This document shows, piece by piece, positions 5,429 to 6,341 of a stretch of 6,341 nt of DNA; within the stretch, counting starts at the first letter, position 1, and every line of letters starts with the position of its first letter. The notes beneath the pieces were generated by a model. It did not search any database, had not been told where the DNA came from, and saw only the letters and a program-made list of their open reading frames with translations. This DNA comes from Candidatus Latescibacterota bacterium (GTDB taxonomy: Bacteria > JAAXHH01 > JABIQT01). Position numbers and translations under genes: made by a program. The DNA lies in the NCBI GenBank assembly GCA_018667995.1, contig JABIQT010000116.1, positions 1 through 6,341 of the forward strand, written 5' to 3'.

Positions 5429-6341
5429 ATGACGGGGAGCATCCTGATCGTTTCTACTGACCAGGCCATTGTTCGTATCACCAGTGAGAGTCTGGCCGAC
5501 GCCGGCTATACGGTTACTGTTGCTCACGAGGGCATGGATGTTGAACGCTACTGCCTTGCAGAACAGTGCGAGGTGGTCCTGGTTGAAGCCGGGTTGAAGT
5601 CCGTAGATTGTCTCGCCTTGTTGAAGTCTATGCAAGTGGCAAAGACATCGACGGAGATGATTGTGCTCGTTCAGTCTGATGCACAGGATCTCGCAGACTT
5701 GTTTCTCAAGAGTGGCGCTTTCGATATCCTCCTCCTACCCGAAGAAGTCTCTAACAGGTATCGCATCAAGTCTGTGGTGCTTCACGCAATGGAACTCTCC
5801 CGCCTGGAACACAGGCAGACCCAAGCTCAAAAAATGGAATCCCTGGGTAGAATGACAGGCGGAGTAGCCCATGACTTCAATAACTTACTGACGTCTGTAA
5901 TGGGACACGCCCACCTGCTACGTCAGGAAGTTGGTTCGGAGACCATGGCGTATGGGTACGTCGAACAGATCAATGATACCTGCAAACGAGCTGCTGCACT
6001 GATCCATGAGCTGCTTGTAGTTGAGAGGAATGAGACGGTTCGGTTGGAGCGAATGGAGCTGAGGAAGGTCATTTCCACTCTTGAGCCAACGCTTCGCCAG
6101 ATGTTGCGTGGGACCATTGATTTCACACTCGATATAGCTGGCGAAGAAAACCACGTTCTCATCGATAGACTCCATCTTGAACAAGTGCTTTCGAATCTTG
6201 TGGTCAATGCCCGTGACGCTATGCCTGAAGGGGGACGGCTGAACGTTAGTACTCGCTCCCTGGAACTGGACAAGTACGAGGCCCGGGTACTGGGAGTGGC
6301 GTCTGGAAAATTCGTTCGGCTGGATGTTGAAGATGCTGGTA
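5429..6341 (+). CDS. Histidine kinase with N-terminal degenerate receiver domain (3' partial)
   Basis: The frame is open from ATG 5429 to the window end, giving 304 residues. Residues about 4-120 have a receiver-like pattern: ILIVSTD, ESLADAGYTVTVAHEG, CEVVLVEAG, MIVLVQSD and GAFDILLLPEE. The expected acidic pair is Ser9-Thr10-Asp11, the phospho-Asp position is Glu53, the Thr/Ser position is Val/Gln, and the Lys before Pro is Leu103. A linker helix (121-135) leads to the dimerisation domain, with MESLGRMTGGVAHDFNNLL and phosphoacceptor His148. The ATPase domain begins with an N box carrying Asn256, Asn260 and Asp263, and the window ends in the first bases of the G1 box (Asp302-x-Gly304). No membrane segment is visible, so it is likely cytoplasmic. 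The type resembles CckA/NtrB-like kinases, which often carry a C-terminal receiver that would lie outside this window. GGGGG at 5420-5424 serves as a ribosome binding site. Confidence 0.9.
   Translation, partial: MTGSILIVSTDQAIVRITSESLADAGYTVTVAHEGMDVERYCLAEQCEVVLVEAGLKSVDCLALLKSMQVAKTSTEMIVLVQSDAQDLADLFLKSGAFDILLLPEEVSNRYRIKSVVLHAMELSRLEHRQTQAQKMESLGRMTGGVAHDFNNLLTSVMGHAHLLRQEVGSETMAYGYVEQINDTCKRAAALIHELLVVERNETVRLERMELRKVISTLEPTLRQMLRGTIDFTLDIAGEENHVLIDRLHLEQVLSNLVVNARDAMPEGGRLNVSTRSLELDKYEARVLGVASGKFVRLDVEDAG

Noticed and set aside
5330-5635. Minus-strand 101-codon open frame spanning the intergenic region and kinase start
   Set aside because: Most of it overlaps the receiver-like domain in antisense and it has no recognisable motif.
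5923-6273. Minus-strand 116-codon open frame opposite the kinase
   Set aside because: Ser/Arg-rich antisense shadow of the kinase dimerisation and N-box region, whose frame is open with all expected motifs.

Overview
The window looks like ordinary chromosomal DNA from a Gram-negative bacterium of moderate GC content. Evidence for this is a Sec signal peptide, Shine-Dalgarno sites before most genes, a SufE-type iron-sulfur protein, an RhlE-like DEAD-box helicase and a CckA/NtrB-style histidine kinase. I cannot fix the phylum from these genes alone. DUF6702 proteins are best known from Bacteroidota but occur elsewhere, and the HisI variant here is not the textbook enterobacterial form. I see no transposase, integrase, phage gene, tRNA, rRNA or CRISPR array.

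Left part (2-2706, all + strand): five genes in one direction with short gaps. They are the C-terminal part of an M28 zinc peptidase (carboxypeptidase Q-like), a small exported DUF6702 protein, a HupE/UreJ-type multi-pass membrane protein, a SufE sulfur acceptor, and a monofunctional HisI (phosphoribosyl-AMP cyclohydrolase). The DUF6702 and HupE genes are the pair most likely to work together: one exported domain and one membrane domain from a family linked to metal uptake. SufE and HisI are housekeeping proteins that may share the transcript without sharing a pathway.

Middle part (2717-5069, - strand): an aldo/keto reductase lies tail-to-tail with hisI, 10 bp apart. Upstream of it, in the same direction, is an RhlE-like RNA helicase with a long basic C-terminal tail. 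A perfect 8-bp stem-loop sits between these two genes, just after the helicase stop codon.

Right part (5070-6341): a 359-bp divergent intergenic region with short direct and inverted repeats separates the helicase from a rightward histidine kinase that runs off the window end. The kinase core has its phosphoacceptor His and N box. Its N-terminal receiver-like domain, however, lacks the usual phosphorylation residues (Glu in place of the phospho-Asp, and the acidic pair, Thr/Ser and Lys positions are changed). This pseudo-receiver kinase, the DUF6702/HupE pair and the Cys-to-Asp change in HisI are the observations most worth following. I do not see convincing evidence for an entirely new multi-gene system.
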